This document shows positions 24,984 to 34,971 of a stretch of 64,000 nt of DNA, piece by piece. Position numbers and translations under genes: made by a program. This DNA comes from Chitinivibrionales bacterium. Lineage in GTDB: Bacteria; Fibrobacterota; Chitinivibrionia; Chitinivibrionales; JANQEN01. Under the pieces are notes generated by a model that did not search any database, had not been told where the DNA came from, and was given only the letters and a program-made list of their open reading frames with translations. The stretch's first letter is position 1. The number at the start of each line of letters is the position of its first letter. The stretch covers positions 1 through 64,000 of the forward strand of contig JANQEN010000055.1 in the NCBI GenBank assembly GCA_028278335.1. Direction: 5' to 3'.

Positions 24984-26768
24984 TTAGTGGCTATATATAA
25001 AATTCTTGGTAAAAGTTTCATTTTTATCACGAACCTTTAGGACATAACAGCCATTACTTACATTAAGCCCATTGTTATTTAAGCCATCCCAAACAATACT
25101 TTGGTTGCCCGGCTGTAAAACTCTAATAAGTTTACCTTTAACATTATAGATACCGACCTGAGCATTTCTATTAAGCTGTGCATTGGCAAACTTTACACCA
25201 TTTCTAAGAGGTATTGTTTTAACATTCTTCATCTTGGTCTTGATACCAACACCATCTTTATACATCTTTACATGTAGGTAGTATTTCTGAGAGTAAGAGC
25301 CAAAGCGAAAGTTCTTCTCAACATAGGTTTGATATCCCTCTTTTGAGAAGGTCATATCGTAGGTCCCAATATTCATATAGGTAACATAACGTCCACAGGA
25401 ATCGGTGAGTTTATTTCTATTTTTAAGATCACCTTCACGCATAATAGAAACCTTATTGAGAGCTTCCCCAGTTCTACCATCAGTCACAATGCCGGTGAGC
25501 CCATATTTATAGAGATACTCCATGGACATAAATAGCGCCTCTTTACAATAAACCCAGTGTCGTTTTAAATCGGAAGGGTCTAGGTTTTTCCGGTTTGAAG
25601 ATTCTAACGTTAAAGAGAAACCATTTCCGACCCAATCGTTCATATCACAGCGAATACCATGACACTCATACAACTCAGTGAAGATATGTCCGATACCATC
25701 ACCACCACAGGATGTCATGTAGCGGGTATTTGGAGCACAATCCTTATGAATCTGGTCAACTAATAATTTAGCGAAATTTTTGTACCATTTTTCATCTTTG
25801 TTGGCTGTCCGAATACCACCATAGGGCCACAAATAGGTCTCTGTTCCACCATGCTGATCTTGAGCAAACTGGAATTTGTACCAACTATGGAGTTTTTGAA
25901 GAGCCTTTGATTCATTTGCATAATAGGAATATCTTCCATAGAGTTTATGGTTACCTCTTTCACAGGGACAGGGAGAGTTACGATTGAGGTCAAAACGATC
26001 TTTGACACTATGTCTTTGAGCATTTCTTACTGTATTATCTCCACTGGGATACATGCCATCGGGATTCATATTAGGAACAAACCACATTTCTAATGAATCA
26101 ACAAGAGCGGTAATACGATTATCCTTACCATAACTAGTGAGTATAGTATCCATCATATGCAGACAGTTCATATAGTTGAGTGTCTCATCACCATGAATAG
26201 CATTTGTCTCTAAATAGCGTGGTTCCGGTTCATTTTTCTCAACATTATCGGAAATCCGGACAGCATAAATATGGTGATTTTTATTAACAACACCACTGGG
26301 CCCAAGATTATAAACCTTACAAATTTTTGGATAATCTCGCTCCCACTTCTTTAAAAAATCGATATACGCACCATAAGAAGGATACTGATACCAGTTTGCT
26401 TTAGCTTCACCGGCAAGATAGGCATCAAAATTACCCATTTTTGGGTTCCACACTTCTGGTTCTACAACATCATAGGGTAAACCAAGTTCTGCTAAAGCAT
26501 CAAGATCCTCTTGAATAAGGCAGGCATGAACATTTGATAGGTTATCTGGGTCAATTTTCGTAACAGAAAGCAAATCACCCAGTTTATATGCGTGAATATC
26601 CGATGGTGAGTTTACTTTAATAACAACATCGACCTCTCCATCAGAAGCAATAAGTTTTTGTGCCTTTGTATAGGCAGCTTTAGCTTCTTGAGCGGTAAAG
26701 GTACTAGAAAAAACAGTTGAACTTAGCAGTAGTAGCAAGCCCATACATAAAGCTGAAAAGGTTCTCAT
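24984..26768 (-). CDS. Secreted M14 zinc carboxypeptidase with C-terminal sorting-like domain (paralogue 1)
   Basis: 594 residues. Signal peptide 1-21, a propeptide-like N-domain (~25-110), then the M14 catalytic domain with zinc ligands H192 and E195 (IHGDET) and H306 (QDQHGG), a substrate block LNRNSP, and catalytic E389 (LTLESS). Residues ~412-485 form a carboxypeptidase-regulatory-like beta domain (GIVTDGRTGEALNKVSI). The last ~70 residues (VGIYNVKGKLIRVLQPG, GCYVLKV, ending TKNFIYSH) look like a T9SS type-A/FlgD-like sorting domain. Strong SD (GAGGAGG). It should be an extracellular peptidase. It is one of four such genes between 25 and 36.7 kb. Confidence 0.9.
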   Translation of the reverse strand: MRTFSALCMGLLLLLSSTVFSSTFTAQEAKAAYTKAQKLIASDGEVDVVIKVNSPSDIHAYKLGDLLSVTKIDPDNLSNVHACLIQEDLDALAELGLPYDVVEPEVWNPKMGNFDAYLAGEAKANWYQYPSYGAYIDFLKKWERDYPKICKVYNLGPSGVVNKNHHIYAVRISDNVEKNEPEPRYLETNAIHGDETLNYMNCLHMMDTILTSYGKDNRITALVDSLEMWFVPNMNPDGMYPSGDNTVRNAQRHSVKDRFDLNRNSPCPCERGNHKLYGRYSYYANESKALQKLHSWYKFQFAQDQHGGTETYLWPYGGIRTANKDEKWYKNFAKLLVDQIHKDCAPNTRYMTSCGGDGIGHIFTELYECHGIRCDMNDWVGNGFSLTLESSNRKNLDPSDLKRHWVYCKEALFMSMEYLYKYGLTGIVTDGRTGEALNKVSIMREGDLKNRNKLTDSCGRYVTYMNIGTYDMTFSKEGYQTYVEKNFRFGSYSQKYYLHVKMYKDGVGIKTKMKNVKTIPLRNGVKFANAQLNRNAQVGIYNVKGKLIRVLQPGNQSIVWDGLNNNGLNVSNGCYVLKVRDKNETFTKNFIYSH

Positions 26769-27139
26769 CCAATCCTCCTCAAGGAAAATGAAAGTTGTTT
26801 ATAAATTAATTAGCAATATAAATGTAGTTGTGAATTAATTATTGTCCCCCCTACCCATAGACAGGCAGTTATAAATATATCCTTACTAGTATAATATAAT
26901 ACAAATCCAAAATATTTATTGAAAAAAATAGCTAAAAAGAGATAATTTTTGATGGGCATTACGAATAATGATTATTTTTCTCTCTTTAGTGACAAATAAC
27001 CTACATTTATACAGATATATTGAAGAATATCTAATAATTTATATCTCTGTCCTCTTATTCATTTGATAATTTACCGGAAAAAAAGAAAACTGCCATTTAA
27101 TAAATAGCAGTTTTCCTATGACCAAAATTGGTAATTTTT
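26769..27139. other. Intergenic region with terminator and AT-rich promoter zone
   Basis: 371 bp between two M14 genes on the minus strand. It contains the terminator at 27085-27115 and, nearer the downstream gene, a run of TATAAT-like sequence (around 26885-26905) that may hold its promoter. No small ORF or structured RNA is seen. Confidence 0.5.
27085..27115 (-). terminator. Rho-independent terminator
   Basis: GAAAACTGC (27085-27093) pairs with GCAGTTTTC (27107-27115) around an AT-rich loop. It lies 25 nt past the stop of the M14 gene ending at 27140. Confidence 0.75.
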
Positions 27140-28864
27140 CTATCTGTTTAGAATAAAGGGCTTTGTAAAAACTTTGTCCTCTACTATCAATTTTGCGATA
27201 TAGCAACCTGGACTTACAACTCTATTTTTATTATCCAGGCCATTCCAAACAGTGAAGTTTTGCCCCTTATTATTGGTTGGAAAAACACGAATTAGTCTTC
27301 CATGTACATCGTATATACCTGTTTTAACAACACCGGAAATCGCATATATAATTTTCACACCGTTTGAAACAGGGACAATCGAAACACCGGTGCTTGATTT
27401 AATTTTCGCAACAGGCTTATTGCTTACAAAATCACAATCCATTTCCACTTCAATAACTTGTGCCTTTTCATTTTCAACACGAATGTTGGACACCGTTTTC
27501 TTTTCACATTCCTTATGAGTGAATTCAAGGGTGTATGTGCCTTGGTAAATAGGACGATAGAAATCTCCGTGTGGTTCATCAGTGTAAACAAATGAGCTGT
27601 CTTTATCGTGCCCTCTGGCATAAACCTTGGCTCCACAAACCGGTTTACCGGTATTTTTATCCTTCACCACACCACGAATACCATATTGGCATTGCTCAAT
27701 ATAGTATAACAGTGATTTGTGCAACTTATTCCAATACCCAGGAAGAGAACTTCCCCTTGGATTCTTCGTATAGGAAATTTCTCCGGTGACTTCTCTACAA
27801 TGTCTAAACCAGGTAACATAATCCATTCGGCTTCCGTAGATGATATACCAATCACCACCTAGGGTAACACCATTGTTTTCACCGGTCATATAATTTCTAT
27901 CAATTTGATGCACCCGATCAACGAATTGCCTACAGACATAATTAAACCAATTCACATCGGCATTTCTGTAGTTACCGGATGTCCACGTATCAAAGGGATA
28001 GTTTAACAATTCTGCGCCACCATGAAAATTCATGCTCGACACAAAATGAAGCGAGTCAAAGAGACGCATCATCATTTTTGTTTCATGTTGCTGGTTGGGG
28101 ATGTTTCTTTTTGGGTTAGGGTAATTTCTGTTTAAATCAACACCGTTGGCATTGGCTCTTCTTGCTCCACTAACCGAGCTGTTTCCTCTATAGTAAGTTC
28201 CATCTGGGTTTTCGTCAGGAAGAATCCAAATCTCGATATTGTCAACCAAGCCCTTAATGTAGTTATCAGAGTTATATTTTGTTAGAAGATGATCCATCAG
28301 TCGGAGAAGTGTTACATATCCGGTTGTCTCATCACCATGCATAGAAGAACTATACATAAAACGAGGCTCAGCTTCATGTTCATTGACATTGTCGGAGATG
28401 ATCGCAAATAGGATTTTTCTACCCCGAATTGATTTTCCCAATTCGTAAAGCCGACAGAGATTGGGATGATCTCTGGCCATCTTCTCCATCATCTCAATAT
28501 ATGCTCCGTAGGTGGGAAACCTGTCCCAATCATATCGCTCGCCACTTTTCCCATCATACATTTCATGATCTTGTATAATATCTCCGGGATGAGTTAACAC
28601 CTTAAAATCAAGATTATAGGTCAAAAATTGATTGAATGCTGTTTCATTAGCATAGGCATATATCTCACGCCCCTCCACTTTGTCAATTGATATAAGTTCA
28701 GAAAACTCATTGATCTTTGATCTTTCGGGAAGCTCACATTTAAAGTAGAGTTCGCCCTTCTCTTCCAGGCCTTGAAATGCCTGTGTTAACTGAAATGTAT
28801 TATGAGCAAAGAGTAGGTTTACCAGGAGTAAGAGAATAGACGGAATTAATAGTAATTGCTTCAT
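27140..28864 (-). CDS. Secreted M14 zinc carboxypeptidase with C-terminal sorting-like domain (paralogue 2)
   Basis: 574 residues. Signal peptide 1-20. M14 domain: H176 and E179 (MHGDET), the VDLNRNYPNP substrate block (~242-251), H281 (NFHGGAE) and catalytic E362 (TGEISYT). A carboxypeptidase-regulatory-like domain (GVVKDKNTGKPVCGAKVY, ~393-470) and a ~75-residue C-terminal domain (TGIYDVHGRLIRVFP, GCYIAKL, ending TKPFILNR) follow. All catalytic residues are kept. SD AAAGGAG. It is monocistronic, with a terminator at 27085-27115. Specificity is not readable; M14 members release C-terminal residues from peptides, and some family members act on cell-wall peptides. Confidence 0.9.
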   Translation of the reverse strand: MKQLLLIPSILLLLVNLLFAHNTFQLTQAFQGLEEKGELYFKCELPERSKINEFSELISIDKVEGREIYAYANETAFNQFLTYNLDFKVLTHPGDIIQDHEMYDGKSGERYDWDRFPTYGAYIEMMEKMARDHPNLCRLYELGKSIRGRKILFAIISDNVNEHEAEPRFMYSSSMHGDETTGYVTLLRLMDHLLTKYNSDNYIKGLVDNIEIWILPDENPDGTYYRGNSSVSGARRANANGVDLNRNYPNPKRNIPNQQHETKMMMRLFDSLHFVSSMNFHGGAELLNYPFDTWTSGNYRNADVNWFNYVCRQFVDRVHQIDRNYMTGENNGVTLGGDWYIIYGSRMDYVTWFRHCREVTGEISYTKNPRGSSLPGYWNKLHKSLLYYIEQCQYGIRGVVKDKNTGKPVCGAKVYARGHDKDSSFVYTDEPHGDFYRPIYQGTYTLEFTHKECEKKTVSNIRVENEKAQVIEVEMDCDFVSNKPVAKIKSSTGVSIVPVSNGVKIIYAISGVVKTGIYDVHGRLIRVFPTNNKGQNFTVWNGLDNKNRVVSPGCYIAKLIVEDKVFTKPFILNR

Positions 28865-29112
28865 TACTATATCTCTCCTTTCAAATCAGTTTGGGTAGTA
28901 TAAAAAGAATAGAGAATATTTCCTGCCCTCATAGATAAAATATATAAAAAAAAACAGTTTTTTTCATATTAAATTACTTTATTGCAATAATATTCGTTGA
29001 GAAAATGAATATTCCATCAACTTTTCAATAAAATGGTATTGTCTAAAGGCAAAGAGAATTTGGATTTTAAGCAAAATGTAATTGGTAAGCGTTTAAATTA
29101 ATGGTTAAAATG

Positions 29113-29140
29113 AAAAAGCCTGTAAAAACACAGGCTTTTT
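29113..29140 (-). terminator. Rho-independent terminator
   Basis: AAAAAGCCTGT and ACAGGCTTTTT form a hairpin with a small A-rich loop. It is 28 nt past the stop of the outer-membrane protein gene ending at 29169. The remainder of 28865-29168 is AT-rich promoter DNA for the M14 gene starting at 28864. Confidence 0.85.
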
Positions 29141-29168
29141 CATTAACTTTCTATAGAGGATAATAAGA

Positions 29169-30647
29169 CTAAAAATCTTTATCTCTTCCAAAATCAACAG
29201 TTAGCGTTATAATGGCAGCAGGAGGACCAGACATCAATCCCTCATCTTTCCAACCCAGCAAATTACCACTAATATCTAACTGACCACGTCCCTTTTTCAA
29301 GCCAATACCACCGCTGACCTTGGCTTGTTTTTTACCACTAACCTCAGGAGCCCAGAAGAAATCATAGGACCAGGGAAAATCTTCTTCATTAGTTACCTTT
29401 CCGGTATTCTCATCAGTAACAGTCTGCCATGTCTTAGACCAATAGGCAAGAACTCCTCCACGAAGGTAGAGATTATCAAAAATCCAAAAATCAGGAATAA
29501 TCTTTTCAAAGCCAAATCGAATATTGTGATACATATAGGTGATATTTGTATCTAAAGCAATATCTGGATGTTTACCATTAATTTTTCCAAAAGCACCATC
29601 ATATTCGGGAATGAAAACGAAATCATCAGAAAATTTTGAGACTAAATTGAAAAAGAAATCACCACCCATGGTGCTTCTTTGAGAGGTTAAGACTTCACCA
29701 GAGGAAGTACCAACAGTACCACCACCAGAGGCATCTAACACTGCAGAATCAATAGAAAACTTTTGTTTAAATTGATAACTTCTTGACTGAAAGGATGCAC
29801 CAGTGTTGAGACCAAAATTATCTGTGTCAACTGAAAAATAACAACCACCTTTTAACAAGGAAGTGTTTGGACTTGACCATTCAATATTTTCATTCAACGT
29901 TTGTTCTGATTGTGGGTCAGCTGCAGGTTTTGAAGAGAGGCTACCTTTAAGTACATCCAATGCATCATTTGTACGCTTTCCATTAATGGATGGCATACCA
30001 AATTGTACCATTGGACGAATTGTTAGATTTCCAGCTTTTATCATAGCGTCAACAACAACACCAAAGACCCGAATGCGTTTATCTGTTTCGTCGATCTTTG
30101 CAGCAGCGCTAACTGAATCGGTACCATTTTGTGCAACGTAGGTCATGGTACTATCAGCTAATCCAGTGTATTGATAACTTGCATAAAAACCACTTACACC
30201 AAAATTAAAATTTTCTCCAAATTTAAATCCAAGCGCAAGACTGGGAGTCATTTTCATTGAGCCCATACTCGCCTTTAAATAGTCTTTATATTGAAGAAAT
30301 TTAATGCCGTCTTCAAAAAATTGTTTGGGCATATAATAACGTTCATTAAACGTTAAACCCAAACAAACTGCAGCGCCGAGAGATTTCGTCAAAGTAATGT
30401 TACCATAAGTTTGACCAATATCATCACCCTGTCCAAGATTTGGAACAGTCCCGGCAAATATTGAACCGTGTAGCATATCAGGAAAATTTGCCATCAGAGA
30501 AGGTGAACCAACAATCCAACCCATATCATTTGCTTGATAAACACCTCCCATTGCATCAGTGCGTCCATTTACTCCCTCAAGATTCTGGGCGAATGACATT
30601 AAGGGAATAAACAATATAAATAAAACTAACATTACGATTTTTTTCAT
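29169..30647 (-). CDS. Putative outer-membrane beta-barrel protein (paralogue 2 of 3)
   Basis: 492 residues from ATG 30647, with GAGG upstream. The frame is open further to 30806, but those codons lack protein character and the signal peptide (MKKIVMLVLFILFIPLMSFA) begins here. Mature start QNLEGVNGRTDAMGG, internal FKFGENFNFGVSGFY strands, and a terminal ITLTVDFGRDKDF with an aromatic last residue, as expected for a beta-barrel signal. Clearly paralogous to 11662-13134 and 30800-32260. It lies 152 nt downstream of the third paralogue and may be in the same transcript. Confidence 0.72.
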   Translation of the reverse strand: MKKIVMLVLFILFIPLMSFAQNLEGVNGRTDAMGGVYQANDMGWIVGSPSLMANFPDMLHGSIFAGTVPNLGQGDDIGQTYGNITLTKSLGAAVCLGLTFNERYYMPKQFFEDGIKFLQYKDYLKASMGSMKMTPSLALGFKFGENFNFGVSGFYASYQYTGLADSTMTYVAQNGTDSVSAAAKIDETDKRIRVFGVVVDAMIKAGNLTIRPMVQFGMPSINGKRTNDALDVLKGSLSSKPAADPQSEQTLNENIEWSSPNTSLLKGGCYFSVDTDNFGLNTGASFQSRSYQFKQKFSIDSAVLDASGGGTVGTSSGEVLTSQRSTMGGDFFFNLVSKFSDDFVFIPEYDGAFGKINGKHPDIALDTNITYMYHNIRFGFEKIIPDFWIFDNLYLRGGVLAYWSKTWQTVTDENTGKVTNEEDFPWSYDFFWAPEVSGKKQAKVSGGIGLKKGRGQLDISGNLLGWKDEGLMSGPPAAIITLTVDFGRDKDF

Positions 30648-30799
30648 GGAAACCTCATTTATTATTGTTGATGTATTAATATTCTTATTTGAAATTGTGT
30701 TAGGAGAATTAAGGAAGTCCTTATCTTTTGCCATCAGTGTAGATGTGTACAAAGAATGTCCCGAATTGTGAACAGTTTTTTTGTTTTCAAAGATATTTT

Positions 30800-32260
30800 T
30801 TACCATTCTTTCCTCCCAAAATCCATTCCTATTGTTGCCATTGCAGAGGGAGGTCCCTTAACTATACCTTGTTTCCATTTAATAAAATCTATACTAAGAT
30901 CAAAATAACCTCGCGCCTTTTTGAATCCAATTCCTCCAGCGACTTTAGCCTGCTTTTTACCAAAGTTAGATCCCCAGAAAAAGGATCCCCAAGGCATGTT
31001 CTCATCACTATTAACATTCCCATCAAATCCACCATTTTTAATGGAACGCCACTCTTTTGTCCAATAAGCGACAAGACCACTTCTAAAACTAATTTGATCA
31101 AATATCCAAAAATCAGGAATGTTCTTCTCAATTCCTAAACGAAAGTTATGATACATGTAGAAAAAGTTTGAGTCTGCAGCAATGTCTGGCTCTTTAGCTT
31201 TAGACCATCCAAAACCACCATCATATTCTGGAGCAAAGTAGAAATTGTCTGAAAATGAAGGAAGAACACCAATAAAATAGTCAATACCCCGGCTTATCCT
31301 ATGGGATTCAATCTTAGGCTTTGTACCAACCCTTTGGTTTGAGGCATTGCCACTCGCATCAATATCTGCAGTATCCTCTTCAATATTTTTCTTAAATTGA
31401 TACGTTTTCTCACCATACCATACTCCCCAGTCAAACTCAATATTATCATTAGCAGCCACAAAGAGTACACCACCGTTTATCAGCATAGCTTCAGGACATT
31501 CCCAGGAGTATTTTTCATTTATTGCATCAGGAAAAGTAGTTCCCGCTGCGGCAGGGGTACTTTGTAAACTCTTTTTTAATTGAGTTTGAAAATCGGTTTC
31601 TTCCTCTCCATAAATACCAGGCACACCAAATTTAATGGTAGGTCTTAAATATAATCCACCAATTTTCAACCATGCTTCAGCAACAAATCCCCATACACTG
31701 ATTCTCTTACCAATTTCATTATGGATAAAACTTACTTCTGCTGAGTCTCCACCAACTTTGGGATATTTAAAGCGTTGGGTCGTTAAGTTTTCGTAGGACT
31801 GCCCTTCAAAAAAGCTACTGACACCAAACTTGAAATCATCATTAAACTTCCAGCAAAGAGCTACGCTGGGAATCATGGCAAATTTATCGGCGTTGTTATC
31901 ACCATTAATATGAGTCGCATCAAGAATCAATCCACCATCCTTATAAAAGGAATAGCTCATATGGATACGCTCATTGAATGTTACGCCCAATCGAAATTTT
32001 TCTCCAAAACCTTTTACCGCTATTACTGCTCCATAGGTTTCCCCGATATCGGGAATTGGTGTAGTATAAATAGTACCCTGCATTTGATCGGGAAAATTAG
32101 CGATTCCTGTAGGGTGCCCCACAGCCCATCCTAAATCACTAGTAAGACCAGAACCACCCATTCCATCAATTCTGGCGTTAATTCCCTCAACATTCTGTGA
32201 AATTGCATTAAACAACAAACCCGTGATTAGTAGTAAAGCCGTAACCAGCCTTTTTACCAT
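30800..32260 (-). CDS. Putative outer-membrane beta-barrel protein (paralogue 3 of 3)
   Basis: 486 residues. Signal peptide 1-21 (LVTALLLITGLLFNAIS), mature start QNVEGINARIDGMGGSG, repeated amphipathic strands (CWKFNDDFKFGVSSFFEGQ; FRLGIEKNIPDFWIFDQ), and C-terminal MATIGMDFGRKEW ending in Trp, a typical beta-signal. It shares the IPDFWIFD segment almost exactly with paralogue 2, showing they are closer to each other than to paralogue 1. Strong SD (GGAGGG). It lies between M14 peptidase genes, which suggests a shared surface role. Confidence 0.72.
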   Translation of the reverse strand: MVKRLVTALLLITGLLFNAISQNVEGINARIDGMGGSGLTSDLGWAVGHPTGIANFPDQMQGTIYTTPIPDIGETYGAVIAVKGFGEKFRLGVTFNERIHMSYSFYKDGGLILDATHINGDNNADKFAMIPSVALCWKFNDDFKFGVSSFFEGQSYENLTTQRFKYPKVGGDSAEVSFIHNEIGKRISVWGFVAEAWLKIGGLYLRPTIKFGVPGIYGEEETDFQTQLKKSLQSTPAAAGTTFPDAINEKYSWECPEAMLINGGVLFVAANDNIEFDWGVWYGEKTYQFKKNIEEDTADIDASGNASNQRVGTKPKIESHRISRGIDYFIGVLPSFSDNFYFAPEYDGGFGWSKAKEPDIAADSNFFYMYHNFRLGIEKNIPDFWIFDQISFRSGLVAYWTKEWRSIKNGGFDGNVNSDENMPWGSFFWGSNFGKKQAKVAGGIGFKKARGYFDLSIDFIKWKQGIVKGPPSAMATIGMDFGRKEW

Positions 32261-32740
32261 TAAATCCCTCCTTCTTTAAAGTGGAAATCATAATCACAAT
32301 ATTAAGTGTTATCACCTATCGTCATTGGATAGCACCTCATACAGTGTTTAGAACGTATACCCCTTGTTAAGTTTTAGGAAATGTGTAGAAATTTACATAA
32401 ATAATAAAAAAAATCGTAAGTAATATAAGTTTTGGCAATATTGAATATTAAATTTTAATTCATCCATCATAGTTACTTTTCGCAACTAAAATCAAACGTA
32501 TTCTACGAATTATGTGAATATAATTTTGGTTAGGACAAGATCTGTATGGTAAAAACAAATTACTATAATACAATAAATCAAAAATCCAATTAGAAATTAC
32601 AGAATAGATATATAGTCAAATAATTGATTTATAATTAAATAGGAAATAACTATTATAGTAATAAGCAATCCTCTACCGTTAAGGATTACCTCCCCCTGTC
32701 CCCTCGAATTCGCCTTTCTTTATTATAAGCAAAAACCTAT
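32261..32740. other. Long AT-rich intergenic region
   Basis: 480 bp upstream of the outer-membrane protein gene and 3' of the next M14 gene. It is strongly A+T-rich. I see no gene, no convincing terminator hairpin and no RNA family. It probably holds the promoter of the gene starting at 32260. Confidence 0.4.
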
Positions 32741-34486
32741 TTATCTACTAATCGTAATTCGTCTTGACATGCCACTTAAGACATTATCAACATGAATGAG
32801 GTAACACCCATTTCCAACAGGCCTATTATTTTGGTTAGTATAATCCCAAAACAAAGTGCCGGATTTGTTTTTGTCAATTAAGGACTGCACCAATTGTCCT
32901 TGTAAAGAATAAATCAGAACCTTTCGGTTATGAGCAGATTTAGCAAGCTTAATAAGAACTCCGGTATTGCTTTTTGTAATACTCATCGCACTACTATATA
33001 TGGGTTTATCATTTTTGATACCAACAAAGTCACAATTTAACTCTACATCTTTCACGGTTGCCACACCGTTGCGTACACGTATATTTCGGATTGTTTGTTC
33101 TTCACAGCTATCAGCCGAGTAAGTTACACTATAATTGCCTTCATAAAGTGGCCTGTAATAGTCACCGTATTTTGCACCTGAGTAAGTAAAGGAGCTATCT
33201 CTATCTAAATTTTCAACGAATACCTTTGCCTTGACTGGCCGTCCAGTGTTCTTATCAGTAATTGTACCTCTAAGTCCGTTTAGCATTTCTAAAAACAGGC
33301 CAATTATTGCGTTTTTATTATAATTCCAACGTTGATTAAGCTGGTTTTCTGGAAGTTTTTTTCTTGAGTTTAGTTCCAAGGTCACACATCTATTATGTCT
33401 ATGATAGTATGGATAGTCGATGCGTGTCCCTTGGGCAGTATAATAGTCAATACCAGCACTACCCAATCCGCTAGAACGGGGAGAGCTAAGATAATTACTA
33501 CTAACTTTCCGAGCTTCTTGAACATAATTTAATGCTATATATTTCCACCACTGTTCATCTACCGGTTTCTTCCTGGCATATGCAAAGGGGTAGACAATAT
33601 TTTCCATACCACCATGAATATCAAGACCCATTATAAAATTATAATCAGCATCAAAATCACAAAGAACCTTAGTTTCTTTTTGCAATCGAACATTCCACCC
33701 TCTTGAAGGATCTGGGTGATTTCTATTTAAATCCTGCCCATTAGCATTTTGTCTTCGTGAGTTCCATACGGTATTATTGCCACCAGAATAGGTTCCATCA
33801 GGATTGGCTAAGGGAATTATCCACAGCTCAGTGCTGTCAAGCACCTTCTTTGCCGTCTGGTTTTGTTGATAGTTCGAACACAAATAGTCAATCATGCGCA
33901 TCAAAAGCATATAACCCAATAGTTCATCACCATGAATGGTTCCGGTAGCTAAAAATTTTGGTTCCTTTTCATCTTTATCCACATTGCTAGAAACTTTTAC
34001 TGCTAATATTTCACGATTTTTAACACTTTCACCTATTTTAGAAACTTTACAAAATTGAGGAAATTTTGTTTCGAATCCTTTTACTATATCCAGGTAGGCA
34101 TTATAGGTAGGATATTTATCCCACTCAGCCTGTGCTTTTCCTGCAACATAGTCCGCATAGTCTGACATCTGTGGTTTTTCACCAGTAAGGCTTGGTGGCG
34201 TTTGTGTCACAAAGGGAATTCCATGCTTTTGAAAAGCCTCCAACTCATCTTGGTTGGCATAGGCAAAGACTTCTAGACCCTCCACTTTATCAATTGAGAT
34301 ATCATGGGTGATCTTATCCAAAATTGATGGCGATTCAACCTTGAACTTAAAAAATAATTCACCTCTATTTTGAAGGTACTCATTTGCCTTTTGCAGTTCA
34401 AATGAACTTTGAACATCCAGAGGCGATCCAACAGAGATGGAAAGAAAAAGTAAGGTGTATAAAAAAAATGAAATGCCTGCTTTCAT
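32741..34486 (-). CDS. Secreted M14 zinc carboxypeptidase with C-terminal sorting-like domain (paralogue 3)
   Basis: 581 residues. Signal peptide 1-20 (AGISFFLYTLLFLSISVG). M14 ligands H185 and E188 (IHGDEL), QDLNRNHPDP (~251-260), H291 (DIHGGME) and catalytic E371 (VTLELNSRK) are intact. A regulatory-like beta domain starts at LRGTITDKNTGRPVKAKVF (~397). The last ~75 residues (VLIYSLQGQLVQSLID, GCYLIHV, ending RRITISR) resemble a T9SS-type sorting domain. SD AAGGAGG. The N-terminal segment SIDKVEGLEVFAYANQDEL is shared with paralogues 2 and 4, so these three form a close subgroup. Confidence 0.9.
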   Translation of the reverse strand: MKAGISFFLYTLLFLSISVGSPLDVQSSFELQKANEYLQNRGELFFKFKVESPSILDKITHDISIDKVEGLEVFAYANQDELEAFQKHGIPFVTQTPPSLTGEKPQMSDYADYVAGKAQAEWDKYPTYNAYLDIVKGFETKFPQFCKVSKIGESVKNREILAVKVSSNVDKDEKEPKFLATGTIHGDELLGYMLLMRMIDYLCSNYQQNQTAKKVLDSTELWIIPLANPDGTYSGGNNTVWNSRRQNANGQDLNRNHPDPSRGWNVRLQKETKVLCDFDADYNFIMGLDIHGGMENIVYPFAYARKKPVDEQWWKYIALNYVQEARKVSSNYLSSPRSSGLGSAGIDYYTAQGTRIDYPYYHRHNRCVTLELNSRKKLPENQLNQRWNYNKNAIIGLFLEMLNGLRGTITDKNTGRPVKAKVFVENLDRDSSFTYSGAKYGDYYRPLYEGNYSVTYSADSCEEQTIRNIRVRNGVATVKDVELNCDFVGIKNDKPIYSSAMSITKSNTGVLIKLAKSAHNRKVLIYSLQGQLVQSLIDKNKSGTLFWDYTNQNNRPVGNGCYLIHVDNVLSGMSRRITISR

Positions 34487-34971
34487 TCATAGCCTCCTTG
34501 TGAAATTGGCAAAAAAAAGGAAAAACAGTTCGTTCGCCCCCCACTATATTGAAAGCATCTATTTAAGAAATAGTAATATAATTTGTCCGTAGCTGCTATT
34601 TGTAACAATAATATAATAAAAATATTGGATTTTAGCTGTGATTATTTGTATAAATTAAATTTAATTCTAACCAAACCAACATTAAACTCATAAAAGTAGC
34701 GCTATAACGCATTTGTTTAATTGAATGTTTAATTATTAATCAATTTTACCTATTTTTATTCGTTTTCAACAATCATTTTTTTGATGTTTAGAAAATTTCC
34801 AATCTTGTATGTAACCTACGGTCCGTGTCATTAAAGACCTAAAAAATTCTATGCTAAAATCCGTCCTATTAAAAGAAAAACTGTTGTACTATATAGAAAT
34901 CATCTTAATTAAAGATAAGGGGATCCAATTTTCCATTGAATCCCCTTAACGTATTGATTCTAAAAACGCAT
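34487..34971. other. Long AT-rich intergenic region with terminator
   Basis: 485 bp between two M14 genes. It holds the terminator at 34916-34948 and AT-rich DNA with TATAAT-like runs near 34575 and 34615 that may be the promoter of the gene starting at 34486. No coding potential was recognised. Confidence 0.45.
34916..34948 (-). terminator. Rho-independent terminator
   Basis: TAAGGGGAT and ATCCCCTTA arms, continued by CAAT/ATTG, 24 nt past the stop of the M14 gene ending at 34972. The T tract is imperfect. Confidence 0.7.

Noticed and set aside
30648-30806. Extended N-terminus of outer-membrane paralogue 2
   Set aside because: The signal peptide starts at 30647 with a proper SD; the extension would hide it.
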